Both the position numbers and the translations under genes were made by a program. The notes under the pieces were generated by a model. The model was not told the origin of the DNA. It made no database searches and worked only from the letters and a program-made list of their open reading frames with translations. Source: an uncultured Prevotellaceae bacterium (GTDB lineage Bacteria; Bacteroidota; Bacteroidia; Bacteroidales; Bacteroidaceae). From it: a DNA stretch of 39,542 nt. Below, piece after piece: positions 8,424 to 17,400 of this stretch; the stretch's first letter is position 1, and each line of letters starts with the position of its first letter. Where the stretch lies: NCBI GenBank assembly GCA_902776665.1, contig CACYQZ010000020.1:1-39542 (forward strand). The letters are read 5' to 3'.

Positions 8424-8465
8424 TTTTCGAGAAACGAGGAGGAATTTTCGAGGAACGAAGGGCGA
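8424..8465 (-). repeat. TCG-N4 heptamer array, 6 units
   Basis: On the minus strand six contiguous 7-bp units begin TCG (one TTC): TCGCCCT, TCGTTCC, TCGAAAA and so on. It starts 4 bp after the recG stop and lies between recG and the M23 promoter. It is the same family as the arrays at 32136-32205 and 38347-38381. Confidence 0.75.
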
Positions 8466-8468
8466 TTT

Positions 8469-10592
8469 TTACGAAATGGCAGCCCAGTTGATGTTGGTTT
8501 TCCGCAGTTCGCGCAGTCGATTCCACAACATTTGATGCTGCGGACTGGTGCAAGTCGGGTCGTCGTCGATGATTTTCTGGGCCTCGTCGCGAGCCATCTG
8601 CACGAGTTGTCCGTCGCGGGCGATGTCGGCGATTTTCAGGTCGAAAGCCATTCCGCTCTGCTGAGTGCCCTCGAGGTCGCCCGGACCGCGCAGTTTCAGG
8701 TCGGCCTCGGCAATTTCAAAACCGTCGTTCGTGTCGCACATAATGTCGATGCGCTTGCGCGTCTCGTTCGAGAGTTGATAGTTGGTGACGAGGATGCAAT
8801 ACGACTGGTCAGCACCGCGCCCCACCCTTCCGCGCAACTGATGAAGTTGCGAGAGTCCGAAGCGCTGCGCCTCAAGAATCACCATCACCGACGCATTCGG
8901 CACGTTCACGCCCACTTCAATCACCGTCGTGGCAACGAGCATCTGCGTCTCGCCGCTGACAAATCGCGCCATTTCGGCCTCTTTTTCCGTGGCTTTCATC
9001 TTTCCGTGGACTTTGCTCAGGCGAAAATCGGGGAACGCCTCTTGCAGTCGCACAAAACCTTCTTCGAGGTTCTGCAAATCCATTTTTTCGCTCTCTTTGA
9101 TGAGTGGGAAAACGACATAAACCTGCCGTCCCTGTTCGATTTGCTGGCGGATGCCGTGGTAGAGCGACGTGGTCTGCGTGTCGAATTTATGGATGGTTTG
9201 GATGGGTTTCCGACCGGGCGGCAGTTCGTCGATGACGCTCACGTCGAGGTCGCCGTAAATGGTCATTGCGAGCGTTCGCGGAATGGGCGTGGCGGTCATC
9301 ACGAGCACGTGGGGCGGATTTTCGCTTTTCGCCCAAAGTTTCGCCCGTTGCGCCACGCCGAAACGATGCTGTTCGTCGATGACGGCGAGGCCGAGCCGCT
9401 TGAATTGCACGGTTTCCTCGATGAGCGCGTGGGTGCCGACGACGATGTGAATCGTGCCGTCGAGCAGTCCGCGTAGAATCTCTTGGCGTCGTTTCCCCTT
9501 GACGATGCCTGTCAGCAGTTCGACGCGAATGGGCATATCGCCGAGGAAGTCGCGGATGGTTTGCAGGTGCTGTTCGGCGAGGATTTCCGTCGGTGCCATC
9601 ATACAAGCCTGATAGCCGTTGTCGAGTGCAATGAGCATCGACATCAGTGCCACGAGCGTCTTTCCACTGCCCACATCGCCCTGCAACAGGCGGTTCATCT
9701 GCCGTCCCGTGCGCATATCGGCACGAATTTCGCGCATCACGCGCTTCTGCGCCCCCGTGAGTTCAAACGGCAGGTGGTCGTGGAAAAAAGTATTGAAAAT
9801 CGGACCGACCTGTGCGAAAACATTGCCCCGATACTTGCGTCGTTGGTCGCTGGCGTAGCGCAGGATATTGAGTTGCACGTAAAAAAGTTCCTCGAACTTC
9901 AGGCGGACGCGGGAACGCTGCATTTCCTCGGGCGTTTTCGGGTAGTGAATCCAGCGAATCGCCTCGTCGCGCGAACACAGATGCAGCGGATTCTTGATGT
10001 AGGGTGGCAACGTCTCTTTCAACACGCCGTTCTCCACGTCGCTGCCATTCGACTGTCGCAGTTTTTCGAGCAGTGTCTTGATGATTTTTTCGAGGGCTCG
10101 ACTCTGCAAACCGCCGTTTTTCATCTTTTCCGTCGTCATATAGTAGGGCTGCATCCCCATTTCCGAAAGTACCAATTCGCTGGCTTTGTCGATGTCGGGA
10201 TGAGTGAACTGAAACCGCCCGTTAAAAATGCCCGGCTTGCCGAAAACGATGTATTCCACGCCCTCTTTATACTGCTGATAGACGTATTTCGTACCGTTGA
10301 ACCACACCAAATCCACCACGCCGTGGCCGTCGGAAAAGTGCGCCACGATGCGCTTTTTCCGCGGGCCCATCGCAAATTCCTCGAACGAGAGAATCCGCCC
10401 TTTGATTTGCACGAAAGGCATATCGGCCTGCAATTCGTTGATGGTGTAGATTCGGCTGCGATCGACATATTTATAAGGATAATGCTCGAGCAATTCGCCC
10501 CACGTCGAAATGCCGAGTTCCTTGTTCAGGAGTTCGGTGCGCCGCGGTCCCATACCCGGCAAATACTTGATATTTTGGTCGAGGAGGTTCAA
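8469..10592 (-). CDS. recG: ATP-dependent DNA helicase RecG
   Basis: Branch-migrating helicase that remodels stalled forks and Holliday junctions. About 707 residues from TTG 10592, or 716 from TTG 10619; both are in frame and no ATG is available near the start. I prefer 10592 because homologues begin just before the IKYLPG(M/V)GP motif. Domains in order: N-terminal wedge/OB fold (YKYVDRSR, QIKGRILSF), helicase domain 1 with Walker A LLQGDVGSGKTLVA and DEQHRFG box, then TATPIPRTLAM, domain 2 with TTVIEVGVNVPNA and QLRGRVGRG, and the RecG tail (LRGPGDLEGTQQSG). It is third in the DJ-1/ispD/recG operon. A heptamer array (10610-10637) occupies its translation-start region. Confidence 0.95.
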   Translation of the reverse strand: MNLLDQNIKYLPGMGPRRTELLNKELGISTWGELLEHYPYKYVDRSRIYTINELQADMPFVQIKGRILSFEEFAMGPRKKRIVAHFSDGHGVVDLVWFNGTKYVYQQYKEGVEYIVFGKPGIFNGRFQFTHPDIDKASELVLSEMGMQPYYMTTEKMKNGGLQSRALEKIIKTLLEKLRQSNGSDVENGVLKETLPPYIKNPLHLCSRDEAIRWIHYPKTPEEMQRSRVRLKFEELFYVQLNILRYASDQRRKYRGNVFAQVGPIFNTFFHDHLPFELTGAQKRVMREIRADMRTGRQMNRLLQGDVGSGKTLVALMSMLIALDNGYQACMMAPTEILAEQHLQTIRDFLGDMPIRVELLTGIVKGKRRQEILRGLLDGTIHIVVGTHALIEETVQFKRLGLAVIDEQHRFGVAQRAKLWAKSENPPHVLVMTATPIPRTLAMTIYGDLDVSVIDELPPGRKPIQTIHKFDTQTTSLYHGIRQQIEQGRQVYVVFPLIKESEKMDLQNLEEGFVRLQEAFPDFRLSKVHGKMKATEKEAEMARFVSGETQMLVATTVIEVGVNVPNASVMVILEAQRFGLSQLHQLRGRVGRGADQSYCILVTNYQLSNETRKRIDIMCDTNDGFEIAEADLKLRGPGDLEGTQQSGMAFDLKIADIARDGQLVQMARDEAQKIIDDDPTCTSPQHQMLWNRLRELRKTNINWAAIS

Positions 10593-10609
10593 AGATATTT
10601 GACTATTTT

Positions 10610-10637
10610 CAATGTTCAATATTCAATGTTCAATGTT
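10610..10637. repeat. CAA-N4 heptamer array, 4 units, at the ispD/recG junction
   Basis: CAATGTT, CAATATT, CAATGTT, CAATGTT in exact 7-bp register. Read on the minus strand it supplies the final His codon and TGA stop of ispD (10630-10632) and the upstream TTG start candidate of recG (10619), so it forms the whole intergenic join. Confidence 0.8.
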
Positions 10638-11340
10638 GGACCAGCGTTTCGGCAATTCGGAGGTCGAACGGCGTGGTGATTTTGATGTTTTCGCGGTTGC
10701 CTTCGACCATCGTGATGCTGTGGCCGAGGGATTCGACAACGGAAGCATCGTCGGTAAAGGAGTCGTTGAAGGGTTGACGATAAGCGCGTTTAAGTAGTTG
10801 AATATCAAAAACTTGCGGTGTTTGTACAAGACGGTAATCGGTGCGAGTTTTGGCCCCCTCGCTGACGTGGCGCAGGCTCTCGACAACGGGAACGACGGGA
10901 ACAACCGCTTTCGACCGACGAGCCTCGTCGTAGCATCGAGCGATGACCTCGACCGACACGAATGGACGCACACCGTCGTGCACACCGACAACGCCCTCGG
11001 CATCGTCGGGAATCTGCGCGAGGCCGTTCTGCACAGAATGGAAACGGGTTGAGCCGCCAGAAGCCAAAAGATAAGAAGCCCCCTCCAAACCTCCCCCCGA
11101 AGGGGAGGCTTTCGACGCTGACGGGAACGGAAAATCATATTTCTGGCATAGTTCTCGCCAATATTCCCATTGGCTTTGCGGCAGCACGAGGATGATTTGC
11201 AAATTTTCGCTATATTCGGCGAATCGCTCCATCGTGCGCATCAGCACGGGTCGTCCGCCAATCGGCAGGAACTGCTTCGGAATGTCGCCACCCATCCGCA
11301 GACCCTGTCCGCCGGCCACAATGATGACGTAATCCCTCAT
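10630..11340 (-). CDS. ispD: 2-C-methyl-D-erythritol 4-phosphate cytidylyltransferase, with an in-frame repeat insertion
   Basis: Third enzyme of the MEP isoprenoid pathway; couples MEP to CTP. 236 residues. The nucleotide-binding start [38 protein letters not shown] and the late TDDASVVE and NIKITTP blocks are all present. Compared with the usual Bacteroidales protein (about 218-220 residues, from memory) it has about 16 extra residues at 74-89 ([16 protein letters not shown]), encoded by the palindromic element at 11076-11113. The insertion lies in a loop before the conserved GG(S/A)TRFHSV block and keeps the frame. It starts by an ATGA overlap with the DJ-1 gene, which suggests translational coupling, and its stop lies in a heptamer array. 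Confidence 0.93.
   Translation of the reverse strand: MRDYVIIVAGGQGLRMGGDIPKQFLPIGGRPVLMRTMERFAEYSENLQIILVLPQSQWEYWRELCQKYDFPFPSASKASPSGGGLEGASYLLASGGSTRFHSVQNGLAQIPDDAEGVVGVHDGVRPFVSVEVIARCYDEARRSKAVVPVVPVVESLRHVSEGAKTRTDYRLVQTPQVFDIQLLKRAYRQPFNDSFTDDASVVESLGHSITMVEGNRENIKITTPFDLRIAETLVQH
11076..11113 (-). repeat. G/C-rich palindromic element inside ispD
   Basis: On the plus strand CCTCCCC (11090-11096) and GGGGAGG (11102-11108) form a 7-bp stem with a 5-base loop; a second C-rich arm (CCCCCTCC, 11079-11086) follows on one side, and AAGCC/GGCTT close the ends. The arrangement, a hairpin and then another G-rich arm ending GGCTT when read on the minus strand, matches the elements at 22127-22164 and 24082-24122. 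Confidence 0.75.
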
Positions 11341-11903
11341 TTTCCCTCCATCAATTGCTTGTATCTCATCCCTTCGCGAAGCGATTCGGCGACTTCTTCA
11401 GACATCAACTGGCTGACGAGTTCGTAGCCAAATGCCATCGCCGCACCCGGACCGCAGGCCGTCGTAATCGTACCGTCGCAAGTGACGAGTTCGGCGGTGT
11501 AATCGGCGCCGTCGAGGTGGGTTTCAAAGCCCGGATAGCACGTCGCACGCCGTCCGCGCAGCAGTTCGAGGTGACCCAGCACCATCGGTGCAGCACAAAT
11601 CGCCGCCAACCGACCGCCTTTCTCGTGATGCGCCACGAGCAGGCGACGAAGCGGTTCAAACTTGTCGAGATAGTCGGCGCCGGGCATTCCACCGGGCAGC
11701 ACGAGCAGTTGGGCATCGTCGAAAGAGGCGACATCCTCGAACAGCACATCGGCCATCACCATCACCTGCTGCGCACTCGTCACAGCCACGGTGTCCATAA
11801 TGCTCACCGTGACCACATCGAGGCCAGCGCGCCGCATAATGTCAATCGGTGCCAAGGCTTCGACCGTCTCGAAACCATCGGCTAAAAATACGTAAACTTT
11901 CAT
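11337..11903 (-). CDS. DJ-1/PfpI family protein
   Basis: 188 residues of the DJ-1/ThiJ/YajL branch. The fold's active site is visible: a glutamate near the start ([11 protein letters not shown]) and the nucleophile-elbow cysteine in [12 protein letters not shown], with [11 protein letters not shown] just before it. Family members are proposed to protect against glyoxal or oxidative damage, or to act as a chaperone or deglycase; the exact role is disputed. ATG 11903 is used because the promoter lies at 11927-11958. It is the first gene of an operon: its TGA overlaps the ATG of ispD by four bases and recG follows. Confidence 0.9.
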   Translation of the reverse strand: MKVYVFLADGFETVEALAPIDIMRRAGLDVVTVSIMDTVAVTSAQQVMVMADVLFEDVASFDDAQLLVLPGGMPGADYLDKFEPLRRLLVAHHEKGGRLAAICAAPMVLGHLELLRGRRATCYPGFETHLDGADYTAELVTCDGTITTACGPGAAMAFGYELVSQLMSEEVAESLREGMRYKQLMEGK

Positions 11904-11926
11904 CTTAAAATTGATTTGTCGATATG

Positions 11927-11958
11927 CAAAATTACGATTTAACGCGGAAAAAACCAAA
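11927..11958 (-). promoter_or_regulatory. Promoter of the DJ-1/ispD/recG operon
   Basis: Minus strand: TTTG (11958-11955), 20-bp spacer, TAATTTTG (11934-11927). It lies back to back with the nadK promoter; the two -33 elements are four bases apart. Confidence 0.75.
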
Positions 11959-11962
11959 TTTA

Positions 11963-11994
11963 TTTGAATTTTTTATAAAAAAGTAGTAACTTTG
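11963..11994 (+). promoter_or_regulatory. Promoter of nadK
   Basis: TTTG (11963-11966), 20-bp spacer, TAACTTTG (11987-11994), 20 bp before the ATG. Divergent from, and abutting, the DJ-1 operon promoter. Confidence 0.75.
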
Positions 11995-12014
11995 CACCAA
12001 AACTGTACGAAAAG

Positions 12015-12842
12015 ATGCAGAAAAAACTCCGTTTTGCCCTCTTCGGCAACGAATTTCAGGCGAAAAACTCGTCCACGATACAAAAAGTGAGCCACACGCT
12101 GAGCGCTTTGGGCGGCGAGGTGGTGGTGGAACCGTCGTGCGACGAAGATTTCCACGCCGACTTCGCCATTTCGATTGGCGGCGACGGCACGTTTCTGAAA
12201 ACGGCCAGTCTTGTTGGCACGAAGGGCATTCCCATCATCGGTGTGAACATCGGGCGACTGGGTTTTCTTGCCGACGTGCGCGACAACGAAATTGAAGAGG
12301 CTTTCAAGGCGATTGACGAGGGTCGTTACCGCATCGAGGAGCACGCGGTCATCGGTTTGCAGGCTGAGGGTTTGCCGCAGGAATTCATTCCTTTCGCGCT
12401 GAACGACATCGCCGTGCTGAAGCGCGACAACGCCTCGATGATGACGATTCACGCCTATGTCGATGGCGACCCGCTGGTGACTTATCGCGCTGATGGCTTG
12501 GTGGTTTCAACACCGACGGGCTCGACGGCCTACAACCTGTCGAACGGCGGTCCGATTATGATTTCGCAGGCCGAGGTGCTTTGTTTGACACCCGTCGCGC
12601 CCCATTCGCTGAACATTCGACCGATTGTCGTGCCCGACAATGCCGTCATCGAATTAGAGGTGGAAAGTCGGTCGCACAACTTCCTCGTGGCGGTCGATGG
12701 ACGCTCTGAAACGCTCGACGAACAGGCGCGAATCCGCATCAGCAAGGCCAGCCACAAGGTGAAAATCGTGAAGCGGGAGTCGGAAAATTTCTTCTCGACG
12801 CTGCGCGAGAAAATGATGTGGGGGAAGGATGGGAGGAATTGA
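12015..12842 (+). CDS. nadK: NAD kinase
   Basis: Phosphorylates NAD to NADP in the cytoplasm, the only route to NADP. 275 residues. The defining motifs are in place: the phosphate-binding GGDGTFLKTA (GGDG at 55-58), NIGRLGFLAD, and the long NAD-site block DGLVVSTPTGSTAYNLSNGG. The N-terminus is compact (KLRFALFGNEFQAKNSS); the ATG is fixed by the promoter ending at 11994. The TGA stop (12840-12842) lies within the first unit of a heptamer array, and an ABC exporter gene follows 35 bp later. Confidence 0.95.
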   Translation: MQKKLRFALFGNEFQAKNSSTIQKVSHTLSALGGEVVVEPSCDEDFHADFAISIGGDGTFLKTASLVGTKGIPIIGVNIGRLGFLADVRDNEIEEAFKAIDEGRYRIEEHAVIGLQAEGLPQEFIPFALNDIAVLKRDNASMMTIHAYVDGDPLVTYRADGLVVSTPTGSTAYNLSNGGPIMISQAEVLCLTPVAPHSLNIRPIVVPDNAVIELEVESRSHNFLVAVDGRSETLDEQARIRISKASHKVKIVKRESENFFSTLREKMMWGKDGRN

Positions 12843-12863
12843 CAATTTACAATTTACAATTAA
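12836..12863. repeat. CAA-N4 heptamer array, 4 units, after nadK
   Basis: GAATTGA, CAATTTA, CAATTTA, CAATTAA with a 7-bp period. The first unit contains the nadK stop codon; the rest fills most of the gap to the ABC transporter gene. Confidence 0.7.
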
Positions 12864-12877
12864 AACGACGATAGGCT

Positions 12878-14536
12878 TTGTTTAAGTTTAAGAGAGAAGA
12901 TCCGAAGTATTCGATTCCAACCATTATGAAATGGCTGTGGAAGGCGTGGCAGGGCAATCGGTTGCAGGCCACGTTGAACGCGCTTGTCGGTCTGACGGGT
13001 GCGGCCATTTCGCTGGCGCAGGTCTGGGCGGTTCATCGTGCCATCGACGTGGCTTCAGGCGATGTCGAAGGCTCGATTTACTGGGCAGTGGCCCTCATGG
13101 CAGGCCTGATTTTGGCACGTTTCGCACTGAGCATTTCCAGCACGTGGATTCACAACATTCTTGGTATTCGCGCCCAAAACCAGATGCAACAACAAATGCT
13201 CGACCGCATTCTTCGTTCAGAATGGATGGGCAAACAAAGCCGTCACTCAGGCGACATGCTCAACCGATTGGAACTCGACGTCGGCAGCGTTGTCCACTTC
13301 CTGACCGAAGTCATTCCCAGCGCCCTTTCGACCTTCGCACTTTTCGCTGGCGCATTCTATTATATGTACCAAATGGACAACCACATTGCACTGGTCATCG
13401 TCGTTTTGGTGCCGATTTTCGTCGGAATGAGTCGAATCTATATCCCGAAAATGCGCGAACTGACCCGCGAAGTGCGCGACAGCGACTCGAAAGTGCAGAG
13501 CGTGTTGCAGGAAACCATCCAAAACCGAATCCTCATCAAGACGCTCGAAAGCGATGACATGATGGTCGGACGACTCGAAGACACACAAAGTGAACTGCGC
13601 CACAAGGTCGTGAAGCGCACGGCATTCCGCGTCGTGTCGGGTTTCATCGTCAATTTCGGCTTCTCTTTGGGCTATCTCATCGCCTTCCTTTGGTCGGCCC
13701 TGCGACTGTCTGACGGAACACTCACATTCGGCGGTATGACGGCATTCTTGCAACTCGTCAATCGTATCCAGAATCCCGCCCACAGCCTGATGCAACTCGT
13801 GCCGCATTTCGTGTCGGTCTTCACCGCCGCCGAACGACTTATGGAACTCGAAGAAGACCCGATTGAAGAGCAGGGAGCACCGATTTACATGAAAGCGCCC
13901 TGTGGAATCCGACTCGAAAACGTCAGTTACGCCTATCCGAACAGCCACGACCAAGCGGCCACGCTCGACAATCTCACATTCGACTTCAAACCTGGCACGT
14001 GCACGGCCATTCTCGGCGAAACCGGTGCCGGAAAAACGACTCTGATTCGTCTGATTCTTTCACTTTTGAAGCCGCAAAAGGGACATATTCAGGTCTATAA
14101 CCAGAAAAACAAGCGCGACATGAGCCCCCGACTGCGCTGCAACTTCGTGTATGTGCCGCAAGGAAACACCCTGCTCAGCGGTACGATTCGCGAGAATCTG
14201 CGCCTCGGCAGCATCAACGCCACCGACCAAGACATGTACAACGCGCTCCACTTGGCCTGCGCCGATTTCGTCAAAGAATTTCCCGAGGGACTCGACACCG
14301 TCTGCACCGAGAAAGGCGGCGGACTGAGCGAAGGACAAGCACAGCGCATCGCCATCGCCCGCGCCCTGCTGCGCAACCGTCCCATCATGCTTTTCGACGA
14401 GGCTACGAGCGCACTCGACCCCGAAACCGAGCGGAAACTGCTCGAAAACATCCTCGGACAGCGCAACAGAACGGTGCTTTTCATCACCCACCGACCCGCC
14501 GTGGTGGATTATTGCGACCAAGTGATGAGGATTTAA
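12878..14536 (+). CDS. ABC transporter, fused permease and ATPase (type I exporter half)
   Basis: A 552-residue half-transporter expected to work as a homodimer in the inner membrane. Residues 1-310 form the six-helix ABC_membrane domain; the ATPase domain occupies about 345-552 with Walker A GETGAGKTTL, Q-loop VPQGN, signature LSEGQAQRIAIARALL, Walker B IMLFDEATSALD and the H-loop ITHRP. The start is uncertain: TTG 12878, directly after an in-frame stop at 12872, or ATG 12926 (MKWLWKAWQGNR). I list the longer form. The substrate cannot be told from sequence; homologues range from lipid to drug or peptide exporters. No promoter box was seen, so it is probably cotranscribed with nadK. Confidence 0.88.
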   Translation: MFKFKREDPKYSIPTIMKWLWKAWQGNRLQATLNALVGLTGAAISLAQVWAVHRAIDVASGDVEGSIYWAVALMAGLILARFALSISSTWIHNILGIRAQNQMQQQMLDRILRSEWMGKQSRHSGDMLNRLELDVGSVVHFLTEVIPSALSTFALFAGAFYYMYQMDNHIALVIVVLVPIFVGMSRIYIPKMRELTREVRDSDSKVQSVLQETIQNRILIKTLESDDMMVGRLEDTQSELRHKVVKRTAFRVVSGFIVNFGFSLGYLIAFLWSALRLSDGTLTFGGMTAFLQLVNRIQNPAHSLMQLVPHFVSVFTAAERLMELEEDPIEEQGAPIYMKAPCGIRLENVSYAYPNSHDQAATLDNLTFDFKPGTCTAILGETGAGKTTLIRLILSLLKPQKGHIQVYNQKNKRDMSPRLRCNFVYVPQGNTLLSGTIRENLRLGSINATDQDMYNALHLACADFVKEFPEGLDTVCTEKGGGLSEGQAQRIAIARALLRNRPIMLFDEATSALDPETERKLLENILGQRNRTVLFITHRPAVVDYCDQVMRI

Positions 14537-14581
14537 GTCGCTTTTTTTTGCAGAAAAAGGCGCTATTTCATTTTTTCTTCG

Positions 14582-14589
14582 TACCTTTG
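14582..14589 (+). promoter_or_regulatory. -7 element of lysS
   Basis: TACCTTTG, 32 bp before the ATG. No good -33 TTTG at the usual distance. Confidence 0.6.
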
Positions 14590-14621
14590 CAGTCGCGTAT
14601 TAGAATATTAAGGAGAAATTT

Positions 14622-16346
14622 ATGAATATACTCGAACTCAGCGAACAGGAAATTGTTCGCAGACAATGTCTTCAGGAACTGCGCGAGATGGGCATCGACC
14701 CCTATCCCGCCGCCGAGTTCCCGACCAACGCTTTTTCAACCGAAATTCGTGATAACTTCAAGGACGACGAGCCGCAGCGCGATGTCTGCATCGCAGGCCG
14801 ACTGATGAGCCGCCGAGTGATGGGAAAGGCTTCGTTTGCCGAAATCCAGGACTCGAAAGGCCGCATTCAGGTGTACGTTTCTCGCGACGACCTCTGCCCC
14901 GACGAGAATAAAGACCTTTACAACGTCGTCTTCAAAAAACTGATGGACATCGGCGACTTCATCGGCATCAAAGGCTTCGTGTTCCGCACGCAGACGGGCG
15001 AGATCTCGGTCCACGCCAAGGAACTGACGCTGCTGTCGAAGTCGCTCAAGCCGCTGCCTATCGTGAAATACAAGGACGGCGTGGCTTACGACAAATTCGA
15101 CGACCCAGAACTGCGCTATCGCCAGCGCTATGTCGATTTGGTGGTGAACGAGGGCGTGAAAGAAACATTCCTGCAACGCGCCACGGTCATTCGCACGATG
15201 CGAAAAGTGCTCGACGAGGCTGGCTACACCGAGGTGGAAACGCCGACGCTTCAAATGATTGCCGGCGGTGCAACGGCCCGTCCGTTCATCACGCATTTCA
15301 ACGCGCTGAACCAGGATATGTATATGCGTATCGCCACCGAACTCTACCTGAAACGCCTCATCGTGGGCGGTTTCGAGGGCGTTTATGAAATCGGCAAGAA
15401 CTTCCGCAACGAGGGAATGGACCGCAACCACAACCCCGAATTCACCTGTATGGAGCTCTACGTACAGTACAAGGACTACAACTGGATGATGTCGTTCACC
15501 GAAAAACTGCTCGAAACCATTTGCATCGCCGTGAATGGCACGACCGAGCGCGAAATCGACGGACAAATCATCTCGTTCAAGGCACCCTATCGCCGTCTGC
15601 CGATTCTCGAAGCCATCAAGGAAAAGACGGGATTCGACTGCGACGGAAAGACGGAAGACGAAATCCGCCAGTTTTGCCTGTCGAAAGGTCTCGAAGTCGA
15701 TGAAACGATGGGAAAAGGAAAACTCATCGACGAGATTTTCGGCGAATTCTGCGAAGGCAGTTTCATTCAGCCGACGTTCATCACCGACTATCCCGTGGAA
15801 ATGTCGCCGCTGACAAAGATGCACCGCTCGAAACCCGGTCTGACCGAGCGTTTCGAGCTGATGGTGAACGGAAAAGAACTCGCCAACGCCTACAGCGAAC
15901 TCAACGACCCGATTGACCAGGAAGAACGCTTCATCGAGCAGATGAAACTCGCCGACAAAGGCGACGACGAGGCGATGATCATCGATCAAGACTTCCTGCG
16001 CGCCCTGCAATACGGAATGCCGCCGACCTCTGGCATCGGCATCGGCATCGACCGACTCGTGATGCTGATGACGGGCAAGACCTACATTCAGGAAGTGCTG
16101 TTCTTCCCGCAGATGAAGCCCGAGAAGAAAATCCCGCAATCGACCGTGGCAGAATGGGCGGAAATTGGTGTCGGCGAAGAGTGGGTTCCCGTGCTTCGCA
16201 AGGCCGGATTCAACCTCATTCAGAACATCAAGGACGAAAAAGCGCAAGGTTTACAGCAGAAAATCGGCGACATCGTCAAAAAATACAAACTCGAACTGGT
16301 GAAACCATCGGTCGAGGAAATTCAGCAGTGGATTGAACGTGTATAA
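14622..16346 (+). CDS. lysS: Lysyl-tRNA synthetase, class II
   Basis: Charges tRNA-Lys in the cytoplasm. 574 residues, the length usual for Bacteroidales. An N-terminal OB-fold anticodon-binding domain (about 55-165; [20 protein letters not shown]) is followed by the class II core with motif 2 ([19 protein letters not shown]) and motif 3 ([15 protein letters not shown]), and a C-terminal extension (residues about 500-574). Its stop overlaps the start of gpsA by a few bases, so the two are probably translated together. Confidence 0.97.
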   Translation: MNILELSEQEIVRRQCLQELREMGIDPYPAAEFPTNAFSTEIRDNFKDDEPQRDVCIAGRLMSRRVMGKASFAEIQDSKGRIQVYVSRDDLCPDENKDLYNVVFKKLMDIGDFIGIKGFVFRTQTGEISVHAKELTLLSKSLKPLPIVKYKDGVAYDKFDDPELRYRQRYVDLVVNEGVKETFLQRATVIRTMRKVLDEAGYTEVETPTLQMIAGGATARPFITHFNALNQDMYMRIATELYLKRLIVGGFEGVYEIGKNFRNEGMDRNHNPEFTCMELYVQYKDYNWMMSFTEKLLETICIAVNGTTEREIDGQIISFKAPYRRLPILEAIKEKTGFDCDGKTEDEIRQFCLSKGLEVDETMGKGKLIDEIFGEFCEGSFIQPTFITDYPVEMSPLTKMHRSKPGLTERFELMVNGKELANAYSELNDPIDQEERFIEQMKLADKGDDEAMIIDQDFLRALQYGMPPTSGIGIGIDRLVMLMTGKTYIQEVLFFPQMKPEKKIPQSTVAEWAEIGVGEEWVPVLRKAGFNLIQNIKDEKAQGLQQKIGDIVKKYKLELVKPSVEEIQQWIERV

Positions 16347-17334
16347 TTGCGGAAAAATAGCGATTATCGGCGGCGGTTCGTGGGCAACGGCCATTGCCAA
16401 AATCGTGGTGCAGCACACGCATCACATTGGTTGGTATATGCGCCGCGACGACCGCATCGAAGACTTCCAACGGCTCGGCCACAACCCAGCCTACCTGTCG
16501 AGCGTGCGCTTCAATGTCGATGAGATTCACTTCTCGTCAGATCTCAACAAAATCACCCAAGCCTACGACACGCTCATCTTCGTCACGCCCTCGCCCTACC
16601 TGAAAAGCCATCTGAAGAAGCTCAAGACGCGGCTGCGCGACAAATTCGTCGTCACCGCCATCAAGGGTATCGTACCCGACGAAAACCTGTCGGTTTCGGA
16701 ATATTTCCATCAAGTTTTCGACGTTCCATTTGAAAATCTGGCCTGCATCGGAGGTCCCTCACACGCCGAGGAAGTGGCTTTGGAACGCCTTTCGTACCTG
16801 ACCATCAGCTGTGCCGACGTCGAGAAAGCACGCGCCTTCGCCGACCTGATTTCCTCGGAATTCATCAAGACGAAAATTTCCACCGACGTGCTCGGAATCG
16901 AGTATGCCTCGGTGTTGAAAAACGTCTATGCCATCGCCGCCGGCATCTGCTCAGGACTGAAATACGGCGACAACTTCCAAGCCGTGCTGATGGCGAACGC
17001 CATACAGGAAATGTCGCGCTTCGTCACCGCCCTCCACCCCATCGAGCGCAACATCTGCGACTCGGCCTATCTGGGCGACCTGCTCGTGACAGGCTACTCG
17101 AATTTCTCGCGCAACCGAACCTTCGGAATGATGATTGGCAAGGGCTACAGCGTGAAAACGGCGCAAATCGAGATGGAAATGATTGCCGAGGGCTACTACG
17201 GCACGAAATGTATGAAGGAAATCAACCGACGGATGCACGTGAATATGCCGATTCTCGATGCTGTTTACAATATTTTATACGAAGGAATCAATTCGCAGCG
17301 CGAAATCAAGTTGCTGACCGATTCGTTCCGTTGA
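16339..17334 (+). CDS. gpsA: Glycerol-3-phosphate dehydrogenase [NAD(P)+]
   Basis: Reduces dihydroxyacetone phosphate to sn-glycerol 3-phosphate for phospholipid synthesis. About 331 residues. The Rossmann start [17 protein letters not shown], substrate motifs [11 protein letters not shown] and GGPSHAEEV, the catalytic lysine in [14 protein letters not shown] and the late [17 protein letters not shown] are all visible. There is no ATG at the right place: GTG 16339 or TTG 16333 must serve, both overlapping the lysS stop at 16344-16346, which points to translational coupling. In Bacteroides, from memory, lysS-gpsA is followed by pgi; here a FadL-like gene takes that place. Confidence 0.94.
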   Translation: MYNCGKIAIIGGGSWATAIAKIVVQHTHHIGWYMRRDDRIEDFQRLGHNPAYLSSVRFNVDEIHFSSDLNKITQAYDTLIFVTPSPYLKSHLKKLKTRLRDKFVVTAIKGIVPDENLSVSEYFHQVFDVPFENLACIGGPSHAEEVALERLSYLTISCADVEKARAFADLISSEFIKTKISTDVLGIEYASVLKNVYAIAAGICSGLKYGDNFQAVLMANAIQEMSRFVTALHPIERNICDSAYLGDLLVTGYSNFSRNRTFGMMIGKGYSVKTAQIEMEMIAEGYYGTKCMKEINRRMHVNMPILDAVYNILYEGINSQREIKLLTDSFR

Positions 17335-17400
17335 ATCATCACCAAATCGAACATTTTTCATCAAAAAACAGACAAAAAAATCATTTAAAATCAATCGAAT

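Noticed and set aside
14541-14565. Terminator after the ABC exporter gene
   Set aside because: The T-rich and A-rich runs can pair only imperfectly and there is no proper T-tract after the stem.
14736-16247. 503-codon open frame antisense to lysS
   Set aside because: It mirrors a strongly conserved synthetase and has no signal, domain or promoter of its own.
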